A DNA stretch of 62,091 nt, from NCBI GenBank assembly GCA_009777635.1, contig WRLK01000012.1:1-62091 (forward strand), given 5' to 3'. This DNA comes from Oscillospiraceae bacterium. GTDB lineage: Bacteria; Bacillota; Clostridia; Oscillospirales; Ruminococcaceae. This document shows positions 42,709-50,081 of the stretch, piece after piece (within the stretch, counting starts at the first letter, position 1; every line of letters begins with the position of its first letter). Under the pieces are notes generated by a model. It saw nothing but the letters and a program-made list of their open reading frames with translations. It was not told the DNA's origin and made no database searches. Both the position numbers and the translations under genes were made by a program.

Positions 42709-43917
42709 TCACCGAAGTAATTGCAGGACGCCCTGCGGTAGCGCGTTCGACTGGGCAAGCATAGCCTGCGACGCCTGAACGAGGATGTTGTTCTTCGTGA
42801 ATTCCATCATTTCTTTCGCCATGTCAACGTCACGGATCGAGGCTTCGGCGTTCTGGAGGTTCTCGCGTGTTACGCCCAAGTTGTTGACCGTGTGCTCAAG
42901 GCGGTTCTGCAATGCGCCGAGGTCGGCGCGTGTGCCGGATACCATGTTCATTGCGGCTGTGAGAACTTTGATGGCGTCTTTCGCATCTTCGCCGGTCGCG
43001 ACACTGATGTTGTTGACAACACCTTCCGCGCCGCCGAGGGTACCGGAGCTCATGTTGGCGACACTCAGGCCGACTCTTTGGTCGGCGGAGCCGTTCGCGC
43101 CAATCTGGAATATGAGCTTGGCAGTGCCTTCGATTGCAACCCTTGCGCCTTCGTCCGCTATATCGGTAGCGGCAAGCCCGGTGCCGGCAGCATTAAGTTT
43201 TAGGCCCGAAACTACGCCGTTGCTTCCGCCTGCTACGACAGTAATACTACCTACGCTTGTGCCGTTTGCATTCCAAAGAACGCCGGCATCGTCCGCAGTG
43301 TATGAGCTGTCGCCGATTTGCAGGTTTACAACGGCAGCCCCGCCAATTGAGGTGCGGGTAATCGTTGCTGTCGCGTCTGAGCCTGCAAGTGACGCAATAA
43401 GGTCAGTGTCGGTTAGGGTGAAGCCTGTGACATTGATTCCGGCGGCTCCTAAAGCGTCTGTTACTTCGGCATCTGTTTTCAGAGCTTCGCCGCCCATCGT
43501 CCCGTTCAGGAGCTGGATACCGTTGTAGTTCGTGCTGGCAGCAATCCTGTCAATCTCGGATTTGAGTGCTACGACTTCCTTCTGGATGTTATCGCGGTCT
43601 ACCTCGTCTTTGAATGTGCCGTTTGCGGACTGCACCGCAAGCTCGCGCATCCTTTGCAGGATCGCGTGGGTCTCGTTGAGGCCGCCTTCCGCGGTTTGGA
43701 TCAGTGAGATGCCGTTTTGCGCGTTCTGGGTTGCTTGCGCAAGACCGCGGATTTGTCCGCGCATCTTCTCGGAAATCGCAAGGCCTGCGGCGTCGTCGCC
43801 AGCTCGGTTGATTCTAAAGCCGGACGATAATTTCTCAAGGTTCTTCGATGTTGCCGAGTTGTTGATTCCCAGTTGCCTGTGGGAGTTCATGGCTGGAATG
43901 TTGTGTTGGATAATCAT
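42709..43917 (-). CDS. Flagellin, paralogue B
   Basis: 402 residues with the same D0/D1 ends as paralogues A and C. The differing middle (about residues 145-300) includes ATITRTSIGGAAVVNLQIG, and a related ATITRTTINGTDVVNVQIG in copy C shows the two share surface-domain ancestry. Copy A is more different there. C-terminus SNALPQGVLQLLR has Ala where A and C have Gln. Located 122 bases after copy C on the same strand. The leader carries the conserved hairpin and AGGAGGAAAGAACC. Confidence 0.92.
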   Translation of the reverse strand: MIIQHNIPAMNSHRQLGINNSATSKNLEKLSSGFRINRAGDDAAGLAISEKMRGQIRGLAQATQNAQNGISLIQTAEGGLNETHAILQRMRELAVQSANGTFKDEVDRDNIQKEVVALKSEIDRIAASTNYNGIQLLNGTMGGEALKTDAEVTDALGAAGINVTGFTLTDTDLIASLAGSDATATITRTSIGGAAVVNLQIGDSSYTADDAGVLWNANGTSVGSITVVAGGSNGVVSGLKLNAAGTGLAATDIADEGARVAIEGTAKLIFQIGANGSADQRVGLSVANMSSGTLGGAEGVVNNISVATGEDAKDAIKVLTAAMNMVSGTRADLGALQNRLEHTVNNLGVTRENLQNAEASIRDVDMAKEMMEFTKNNILVQASQAMLAQSNALPQGVLQLLR

Positions 43918-43954
43918 GGTTCTTTCCTCCTTGTTTTATGGGTTGTTTGATTTT

Positions 43955-43997
43955 CCAGGAACGGATTCCCCGAATCTTTCAGTTATTCCGTTCCCGG
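43955..43997 (-). ncRNA. Conserved flagellin leader hairpin, copy B
   Basis: CCGGGAACGGA (43987-43997) pairs with TCCGTTCCTGG (43955-43965) over 11 positions with one G-U. The apical hairpin CTGAA-AGA-TTCGG and a GGAA bulge on the 3-prime side follow the pattern of copies A and C with a different stem sequence. Confidence 0.6.
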
Positions 43998-44039
43998 TTG
44001 CTTATAGTATAGTAACGCGTAAGCTTAGCTTAACTCAGC

Positions 44040-45287
44040 TTAGCGGAGCAGCTGCAGGACGCCCTGCGGGAGCTGGTTCGACTGCGCAAGCATCGCCTGC
44101 GACGCCTGAACGAGGATGTTGTTCTTCGTGAATTCCATCATTTCTTTCGCCATGTCAACGTCACGGATCGAGGCTTCGGCGTTCTGGAGGTTCTCGCGTG
44201 TTACGCCCAAGTTGTTGACCGTGTGCTCAAGGCGGTTCTGCAATGCGCCGAGGTCGGCGCGTGTGCCGGATACCATGTTCATTGCGGCTGTGAGAACTTT
44301 GATGGCGTCTTTCGCATCTTCGCCGGTCGCGACACTGATGTTGTTGACAACACCTTCCGCGCCGCCGAGGGTACCGGAGCTCATGTTGGCGACACTCAGG
44401 CCGACTCTTTGGTCGGCGGAGCCGTTCGCGCCAATCTGGAATATGAGCTTGGCATTGCCTTCGATTGCAAATCTTGCGCCTTCGTCTACCGTGCTTGTGG
44501 CGGCATTAATCGTTTTGGCTGCTCCTGCGGCGCCGGACAGCTTTATGCCGGAAACTACGCCGTTGACTCCTCCCGCTCCGGTGAAGGTAATCGTGCCTAT
44601 CGATGCGCCGTCAGCGTTGAAAAGGTTAATGGTCGCGCCGTCGGTTGTTGCTTCCGCTGTGTAGGAGTTGTCGCCGATTTGTACGTTTACAACGTCAGTG
44701 CCGTTAATTGTGGTGCGGGTAATGGTTGCTGTCGCGTCTTCATTGTCAATCACGCCGGCGTTGATGGAGACAGCGCTAACGCCAAGGCCGGTGCCGTCGG
44801 CTAACGCGGCTGTCAGCTCGGCGCTGGCAAGCCCGTCGGCGTCGTTGTTAACGGCTACGCCGCCCATTGTCCCGTTGAGAAGCTGGATTCCGTTGTAGTT
44901 CGTGCTGGAAGAAATCCTGTCGATCTCGGATTTGAGTGCTACGACTTCCTTCTGGATGTTATCACGGTCTACCTCGTCTGCGTATGTGCCGTTTGCGGAC
45001 TGCACCGCAAGCTCGCGCATCCTTTGCAGGATCGCGTGGGTCTCGTTGAGGCCGCCCTCTGCGGTTTGGATTAGCGAGATACCGTTTTGCGCGTTCTGGG
45101 TTGCTTGCGCAAGACCGCGGATCTGACCGCGCATCTTCTCGGAAATCGCAAGGCCTGCGGCGTCGTCGCCAGCTCGGTTGATACGGAAGCCGGACGATAA
45201 TTTCTCAAGGTTCTTTGATGTTGCCGAGTTATTGATTCCCAGTTGCCTGTGGGAGTTCATAGCTGGAATGTTGTGTTGGATAATCAT
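44040..45287 (-). CDS. Flagellin, paralogue C
   Basis: 415 residues; first gene of the cluster in the direction of transcription. Conserved D0/D1 N-terminus and C-terminal coiled region, ending SNQLPQGVLQLLR. The middle (about residues 145-315) has ATITRTTINGTDVVNVQIG and GTITFTGAGGVNGVVSGIKL, close to copy B. It lies 160 bases downstream of a near-perfect sigma-28 promoter and has a 150-base structured leader. The 3-prime flank differs from the other two copies. Probably the most strongly flagellar-regulated of the three. Confidence 0.93.
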   Translation of the reverse strand: MIIQHNIPAMNSHRQLGINNSATSKNLEKLSSGFRINRAGDDAAGLAISEKMRGQIRGLAQATQNAQNGISLIQTAEGGLNETHAILQRMRELAVQSANGTYADEVDRDNIQKEVVALKSEIDRISSSTNYNGIQLLNGTMGGVAVNNDADGLASAELTAALADGTGLGVSAVSINAGVIDNEDATATITRTTINGTDVVNVQIGDNSYTAEATTDGATINLFNADGASIGTITFTGAGGVNGVVSGIKLSGAAGAAKTINAATSTVDEGARFAIEGNAKLIFQIGANGSADQRVGLSVANMSSGTLGGAEGVVNNISVATGEDAKDAIKVLTAAMNMVSGTRADLGALQNRLEHTVNNLGVTRENLQNAEASIRDVDMAKEMMEFTKNNILVQASQAMLAQSNQLPQGVLQLLR

Positions 45288-45325
45288 GGTTCTTTCCTCC
45301 TTGTTTTGTGTTTATTGATTGTTTT

Positions 45326-45369
45326 CCGGCAAGCAGCTTCCCCGAATCTTTCGAATGCTGCGCCGCCGG
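45326..45369 (-). ncRNA. Conserved flagellin leader hairpin, copy C
   Basis: Outer stem CCGGC / GCCGG, a small internal loop and GCAGC / GCTGC enclose the apical hairpin TCGAA-AGA-TTCGG and a GGAA bulge. Stem sequences differ from copies A and B while the apical part and bulge are retained. Confidence 0.6.
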
Positions 45370-45371
45370 TT

Positions 45372-45414
45372 GGTTTTGAGCAGGCGCTCCGCGGTAAGCG
45401 CCGTGCACAAAACC
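45372..45414 (-). other. Additional leader hairpin before flagellin C
   Basis: On the minus strand GGTTTTG pairs with CAAAACC (ends at 45414 and 45372) and GGCGCT with AGCGCC inside, loop TACCGCGG. It lies immediately upstream of the conserved hairpin in the same leader. A comparable GACCGG / CCGGTC stem (42562-42587) precedes copy A. Confidence 0.55.
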
Positions 45415-45447
45415 GAGACAATCTTATATTCGTTGCCTCTGTAAGTA

Positions 45448-45474
45448 TTATCGGGCAAACCGGTAAAAACTTTA
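45448..45474 (-). promoter_or_regulatory. Sigma-28 (FliA/SigD) promoter of the flagellin cluster
   Basis: On the minus strand TAAAGTTT (45467-45474), an 11-base spacer and CCCGATAA (45448-45455). The flagellar consensus is TAAAGTTT-N11-GCCGATAA, so all but one base match. Confidence 0.9.
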
Positions 45475-45492
45475 GGTATTCTGTAATAAAAT

Positions 45493-45520
45493 AAAAAACC
45501 GCTTTTGCAAGCGGTTTTTT
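45493..45520. terminator. Terminator between pdaA and the flagellin promoter
   Basis: A 12-bp perfect stem AAAAAACCGCTT / AAGCGGTTTTTT (45493-45504 with 45509-45520) with a TTGC loop. It works in either direction and ends the minus-strand pdaA transcript. Confidence 0.85.
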
Positions 45521-45534
45521 ATTGAAGGTTTCGC

Positions 45535-46494
45535 TTAATGAAAATAAAAATAATCGGCGAACGTAAAGTTCCTTGCTTTTAACTGGTCAATCACATCGCC
45601 CAAAATCTCCGTGTTCGTCTTCGAAACGGCGTGCAGCAGGCAAACCTGCCCGGGATGCGCCTTGTCCATAATGTTTGCGATCGCGTCAAGGGCAAAGGGC
45701 TGGTTGTTTACGTCGTAATCCTTATACGCGAAGCTCCAGAGCATGGTGCTGTACCCAAGCTGCTGCGCAAGCGCCAGCGTCTGCTCGCTGAACGAACCCT
45801 CCGGCGGGCGGAAAAGCCACATCTCATACCCGTAATTCGCAAGGACATAATCGTGTAGCTGCATTAAATCCTGCGCCGCTTCCTCAAGCGTAATAGAGGT
45901 AAAGTCACGGTGCTTTGTAGAATGATTCCCGATGGTATGCCCCTCAGCTATCATACGCTTTATAAGCTCCGGTTCCGTTTGCGCGTATGGATATGTGATG
46001 AAAAAAACCGCCTTAACTTCTTTTTCCTTTAGTATATCGAGTATTCTTGTCGTGTAGCCGTTTTCATATCCCTGATCAAACGTAAGGAAAATCTTCTTGG
46101 AATCGGGAAGAATATAATAGGCGTTATATTTACCGTATTTCTGCTGGTACGACATCGGGCCCGACGGCCTGTTCAGCTCGTCAACCGGCCCGCCGGGAAA
46201 CCCCGGTTCCTTTTGGCTGCTAAGCTTTAATATTTCCGCGTAATCGACGCCTAAGGACTCAAGGTACTCATTCGTCGGGACAGCTTCCATATCATCCTGC
46301 AAGGGCTCGTCCTCTTCGGTTTCTATGGTTTCCCAGATAGGTTGCTGCGCTTTCGGAACAGGAGCCTCATGCGCTTCGGTTACAGGCTCCGATAGGGCGG
46401 GCGCGTTCACGGGGTTATCGTTTTGGCGCGGCAAGCCGCATCCCGAAAGCATGGCGACAGCCATTATCATTGCGATAATCTTTACTCGTTTCAT
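45535..46494 (-). CDS. pdaA: PdaA-type lipoprotein polysaccharide deacetylase
   Basis: 319 residues. A lipoprotein signal (MLSGCG lipobox at about residues 14-19) is followed by a 100-residue acidic linker. The CE4 domain resembles delta-lactam-forming PdaA: FLTFDQGYENGYTTRILDIL, VFFITYPYAQTEPELI, EGHTIGNHSTKHRDF and the C-terminal AHPGQVCLLHAVSKTN. PdaA deacetylates N-acetylmuramic acid to make the muramic-delta-lactam of the spore cortex. AAAGGAGAAACC before the ATG at 46494 fixes the start. Position next to spoVB suits a sporulation role, though no forespore promoter is claimed. Confidence 0.88.
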   Translation of the reverse strand: MKRVKIIAMIMAVAMLSGCGLPRQNDNPVNAPALSEPVTEAHEAPVPKAQQPIWETIETEEDEPLQDDMEAVPTNEYLESLGVDYAEILKLSSQKEPGFPGGPVDELNRPSGPMSYQQKYGKYNAYYILPDSKKIFLTFDQGYENGYTTRILDILKEKEVKAVFFITYPYAQTEPELIKRMIAEGHTIGNHSTKHRDFTSITLEEAAQDLMQLHDYVLANYGYEMWLFRPPEGSFSEQTLALAQQLGYSTMLWSFAYKDYDVNNQPFALDAIANIMDKAHPGQVCLLHAVSKTNTEILGDVIDQLKARNFTFADYFYFH

Positions 46495-46671
46495 GGTTTC
46501 TCCTTTGATTGGCTTATCGACAAAAGCCGACAAAAATCGATTCTTGATTTAAAGTATAGCATAAGATTGTAAACTTATCCTGCCATTATTGTGTACAAAT
46601 TTTTTCCATTCATACTATATATTAAAAACCCTTATACATATAAATAGGTAAATAGAAGTAAGGGGATTGGT

Positions 46672-48249
46672 ATGATGAAAGCTCCCAGCGTTGTCGCGGG
46701 AACGGTTTTGCTTAGTGCATCCTCGATTTTTGTGAGGATGATGGGCTTTTTGTTTCGGATATACCTGTCAAATAAAATCGGCGCGGAGGGTATGGGGCTG
46801 TATACCCTGATTATGTCGCTGTACGCGCTTGGGGCGACCGTTTCACTGTCAGGCGTCAGCATGGCCGTATCGAAGCTCGCCGCCGAGGAGCTTGCATGCG
46901 GCAGACGCGAAAACGCAAGGCATATCCTCAAGCGGGCGCTTTACCTCTCGCTTTTCTTCAGCCTTTTTGTATGCGCCGTCATGCTTTTGTTCGCAAGGCC
47001 CATCTCGCTTTACATATTAAAAGATCCAAGATGTGAGGTTCCGCTTATGCTGCTTGCGCCGGGAATGCCGCTGCTCTCATTGTCGGCGTGCTTCCGCGGA
47101 TATTTCATCGCGTCCCGCCATGTCGGCAACCCCGCCGCCGCCCAAGTTTTAGAACAGGTCTTCAAAATGGGCTTCATCATCTTATTGCTGGCTTACTGGC
47201 TCCCGAAGGGGATCGCACACGCCTGCGCCGCCGTGGTCCTCGGAATCACATTCGGGGAGCTTATATGCTTTATATACACAGTATCCGGCTACTTAATCGA
47301 GAAAAAGCGGCCTTTCCCGAATCAGGAGGTGACAATCCGCGGCGCCACCGCAAAAATATTAAGAATCATCATACCGGTTTCAATTTCAAGCTCGACACGC
47401 AGCGCCCTGCGGCTTCTAGAAGACGTACTGATCCTTTCGGGGTTTCGCCGCTATATCGGCGCGGGCAGCGGCGCCACGGAGGTCTATGGCCTTTTAAAAG
47501 GCATGGTTATGCCGCTTTTGATTTTCCCGCTGTCGCTGCTCTCGGCTTTCGTCGTAACCTTGACGCCGGAAATCTCAAGGCTCGGAGCCTCTAACGACAG
47601 CGCAAGGCTTGAGCGCGTAATATCAAGAATACTGCAAATCACCTGCATCGTAGGGATTTTTATCGTCGTCATTTTCATGTCCTTTTCATTTGAAATCGGC
47701 GTCATCGCCTATAACGACGAAAGCGCCGGGCGTATGCTCAAACAAATGGCGTTTTTATGCCCGTTTATGTGTGTTGAAATGGTTGTTGTCAGCATCCTGT
47801 ACGGACTGGGCGAGCAGTCCGCCTGCATGCGCTATTCCATCGCGGACTGTTTGCTTCGCATCGCGATGGTTGCCGTATTGATACCGTCAAATGGCGTAAA
47901 CGGCTTTATCTGGATGATTGTCGCAAGTAATCTGTTCACCTCCGCGCTTCATTTAAATAAGCTTTTGGATATAACTAAAATCAATCTTAAAATCAACGAC
48001 TGGATCGTAAAGCCTGTAATCGCGGCGCTATGCGCAGGGCAAGCCGTTCGGGCCGCGTACAATTTTTATCTGTTCGATTCGCTTTCCCTGTGGCAAGGGC
48101 TTATACTCGGGCTTATCATTCTCACCGCCGTTTATGTTTTGGCACTGTTTTCCACCGGCTGCATAAGCCGCGGCGATTTCGCATGGATCAAGCCTTTTTC
48201 GAGGCTTCCGGTAAAAATACAAAAAAATTCGCTTGAAATTGCCTATTAA
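46672..48249 (+). CDS. spoVB: SpoVB-like stage V sporulation / MOP-family flippase
   Basis: 525 residues with 12-14 membrane segments in the MOP superfamily pattern. The N-terminus (GTVLLSASSIFVRMMGFLFRIYLSNKIGAEGMG) and GYFIASRHVGNPAAAQVLEQ are typical of SpoVB. Homologues are needed for cortex synthesis and are related to MurJ, the lipid II flippase. ATG preceded by AGGGGAT. Upstream, ATATT-N13-CATATAAA at about 46619-46644 is a weak sigma-E-like promoter candidate. It is divergent from pdaA. Confidence 0.85.
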   Translation: MMKAPSVVAGTVLLSASSIFVRMMGFLFRIYLSNKIGAEGMGLYTLIMSLYALGATVSLSGVSMAVSKLAAEELACGRRENARHILKRALYLSLFFSLFVCAVMLLFARPISLYILKDPRCEVPLMLLAPGMPLLSLSACFRGYFIASRHVGNPAAAQVLEQVFKMGFIILLLAYWLPKGIAHACAAVVLGITFGELICFIYTVSGYLIEKKRPFPNQEVTIRGATAKILRIIIPVSISSSTRSALRLLEDVLILSGFRRYIGAGSGATEVYGLLKGMVMPLLIFPLSLLSAFVVTLTPEISRLGASNDSARLERVISRILQITCIVGIFIVVIFMSFSFEIGVIAYNDESAGRMLKQMAFLCPFMCVEMVVVSILYGLGEQSACMRYSIADCLLRIAMVAVLIPSNGVNGFIWMIVASNLFTSALHLNKLLDITKINLKINDWIVKPVIAALCAGQAVRAAYNFYLFDSLSLWQGLILGLIILTAVYVLALFSTGCISRGDFAWIKPFSRLPVKIQKNSLEIAY

Positions 48250-48317
48250 TGATTGCAAAATTCCCCTTTAAGTATTATTATGGGTATAATAAATATAAAA
48301 ACCGCGGAGGTGTAAAC

Positions 48318-48506
48318 ATGCAGATTAAAGGCGACGTCATCATCAGCGATTTACTTGACTTAAACCCCGAATTTGAAAAAATACTGCTCGAACAGGGTAT
48401 GCATTGTTTGGGCTGCCCTGCGTCACGGGGTGAAACTTTAGCCGAAGCCTGCGAAATCCACGGCGTGGATGTTGACAAATTATTGGAGCAGCTAAACAAC
48501 AAATAG
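48318..48506 (+). CDS. DUF1858 domain protein
   Basis: 62 residues. Typical DUF1858 pattern: ISDLLDLNPEFEKILLEQGMHCLGCPAS with a CxxC pair, then AEACEIHGVDVDKLLEQL. Often redox-active or metal-binding. The ATG at 48318 has GCGGAGG 7 bases upstream. Monocistronic or loosely joined to the next gene, with a small hairpin between. Confidence 0.88.
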   Translation: MQIKGDVIISDLLDLNPEFEKILLEQGMHCLGCPASRGETLAEACEIHGVDVDKLLEQLNNK

Positions 48507-48543
48507 GAGCACAGCTTATTTTTATGATTTACGCGACATTGGA

Positions 48544-48563
48544 GAGTGTTTTTGTAAACACTC
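48544..48563 (+). terminator. Probable terminator after the DUF1858 gene
   Basis: GAGTGTTT / AAACACTC (48544-48551 with 48556-48563), loop TTGT, followed by TTCTTTC. Confidence 0.55.
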
Positions 48564-48590
48564 TTCTTTCATGCGCTAAGGGGAAAAAGC

Positions 48591-49298
48591 ATGAAAATTA
48601 AATTAGACGCAAGACTTTCCGCGATTTTTGACATGGTTCCGCCTGAAGGCGTCGTAGCCGACATCGGATGTGACCATGCGCTGCTGGCTTGCGCTCTGAT
48701 AGAAACTGGCCGCGCAAAACACGTTTTCGCTTGTGAAGCCAATTTAGGCCCACTTTTGCACGCTAAAAAAACCATCGCGGACAACTGTCTTTCTAACAGT
48801 ATAGACACTGTATTGACAAATGGGTTGACTGACCTGCCGCATTCGACGATTGATACGTTCATAATTGCCGGCATGGGGGGTGAACTGATTGCCGATATCG
48901 TGTTAACTCATATGTGGACAAGGAACAGTCGCTTTCGATTTATCTTAAACCCCATGACAAAAGAAGAAAAACTTAGAAGGCTTCTTTTTGAAAATGGCTT
49001 TACTATCGCAAAAGAAACATGTGTTTTTAGTGATAATAAATTATATACTGTTATGTATGTATATTATACAGAATCATCATGTAGTATTGAAGAGTTCAGT
49101 TTCTATACTGGGTGTCATTTATATAGCAATGACTTTTCCTCACAGCTATATATTTCCCGGGTAATACAGCGGCTTGAGAAAAAGATAAACGGGGTCAAAA
49201 TGTCAAAAAACGCGGAAAGTGATGAAAAAATAGAATATTATAAAAAAATAACAAAAGAAATAAAGAACAAAGCCGAAAAAAGGTGGAATGATAAATGA
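48591..49298 (+). CDS. trmK: tRNA (adenine(22)-N1)-methyltransferase TrmK
   Basis: 235 residues. SAM-binding motif DIGCDHALLACALI at the N-terminus, FIIAGMGGELIADI in the middle and LNPMTKEEKLRRLL for the usual QPM region are typical of TrmK, which methylates A22 of tRNA. The C-terminal part from about residue 140 is helix-rich. Base composition of 49010-49300 is much more AT-rich than its neighbours. It overlaps the Nif3-like gene by 4 bases, the usual pairing in Firmicutes. Confidence 0.9.
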   Translation: MKIKLDARLSAIFDMVPPEGVVADIGCDHALLACALIETGRAKHVFACEANLGPLLHAKKTIADNCLSNSIDTVLTNGLTDLPHSTIDTFIIAGMGGELIADIVLTHMWTRNSRFRFILNPMTKEEKLRRLLFENGFTIAKETCVFSDNKLYTVMYVYYTESSCSIEEFSFYTGCHLYSNDFSSQLYISRVIQRLEKKINGVKMSKNAESDEKIEYYKKITKEIKNKAEKRWNDK

Positions 49299-50059
49299 TT
49301 TATACAATAAAGGATTTTTATGACGTTATAGATGAAACGGCAAATTTCGGGGATTCAGAGGACTGGGATAACACAGGAATACTGATCGGAAACGAAAAAA
49401 ACAGTGTAAATGCCGCATTGATCGCCCTAGACGCCACTCCCGACGTTATAAACGAGGCAAAGCGCATAAACGCAAACCTTATCATCACACACCACCCGGT
49501 GATATTTCCTTATTTAAACAGTATTGACAGTGACAGCACCGTTTATCGGCTAATAGCATCAAATATAAATCTCATAAGCGCGCATACTAATTTTGACAAG
49601 TCCGACTATGGCGTTAATTCCGCATTAACAAAGGTTTTAGGGCTTAGCGGTGTGAGCGTCCTTACAAGCGCCGGTAGTCCGGGGCTTGCGCGTATCGGCA
49701 AGCTTGAAAATCCTATGCAACCTGATGAATTCGCTTTATTCGTTAAAGAAAAGTTGAATGCTTATTCTGTTAAATATACAGAAGGTACTAAAATATCAAT
49801 TGTCGCTGTTAGCGGAGGCAGCGGCGGCGAGCTCTGGAAGGACTCCCGGCTTGCGGGAGCACAGGCGCTTGTAACCTCCGAAGTCAAGCACCATCAGCTT
49901 CTTGAAGCCAAAAAAGCCGGTTTTACCTTAGTTGACGCAGGCCACTACGCAACGGAAGTCATCGCGTTGCCCTTGCTTTGCAACAGGCTATCGGAACGCT
50001 TGCCGAAAGCGAAAATAACTGTCTCGCAGTCGCAATCCGACCCCGCGAGGTATGTTTAA
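49295..50059 (+). CDS. Nif3-like dinuclear metal centre protein
   Basis: 254 residues. Metal-binding motifs include SEDWDNTGILIG, IITHHPVIF and SAHTNFDKSDYGVNSAL, and near the C-terminus VDAGHYATEV. The protein would be a toroidal hexamer with two metal ions per subunit; catalytic role not firmly established. Translationally coupled to trmK (ATGA overlap). Confidence 0.9.
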   Translation: MIYTIKDFYDVIDETANFGDSEDWDNTGILIGNEKNSVNAALIALDATPDVINEAKRINANLIITHHPVIFPYLNSIDSDSTVYRLIASNINLISAHTNFDKSDYGVNSALTKVLGLSGVSVLTSAGSPGLARIGKLENPMQPDEFALFVKEKLNAYSVKYTEGTKISIVAVSGGSGGELWKDSRLAGAQALVTSEVKHHQLLEAKKAGFTLVDAGHYATEVIALPLLCNRLSERLPKAKITVSQSQSDPARYV

Positions 50060-50081
50060 CCTGAAAGGAATGACCTTATAA

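Noticed and set aside
42785-43528. Long plus-strand ORF (247 codons) opposite flagellin B, and similar ones opposite A and C
   Set aside because: They are antisense shadows created by the GC-rich, repetitive flagellin codons; no ribosome-binding site and the same artefact in all three copies.
44040-44040. Direct repeats of the flagellin ends as a mobile element
   Set aside because: The repeats are coding and explained by gene duplication; no transposase or target duplications.
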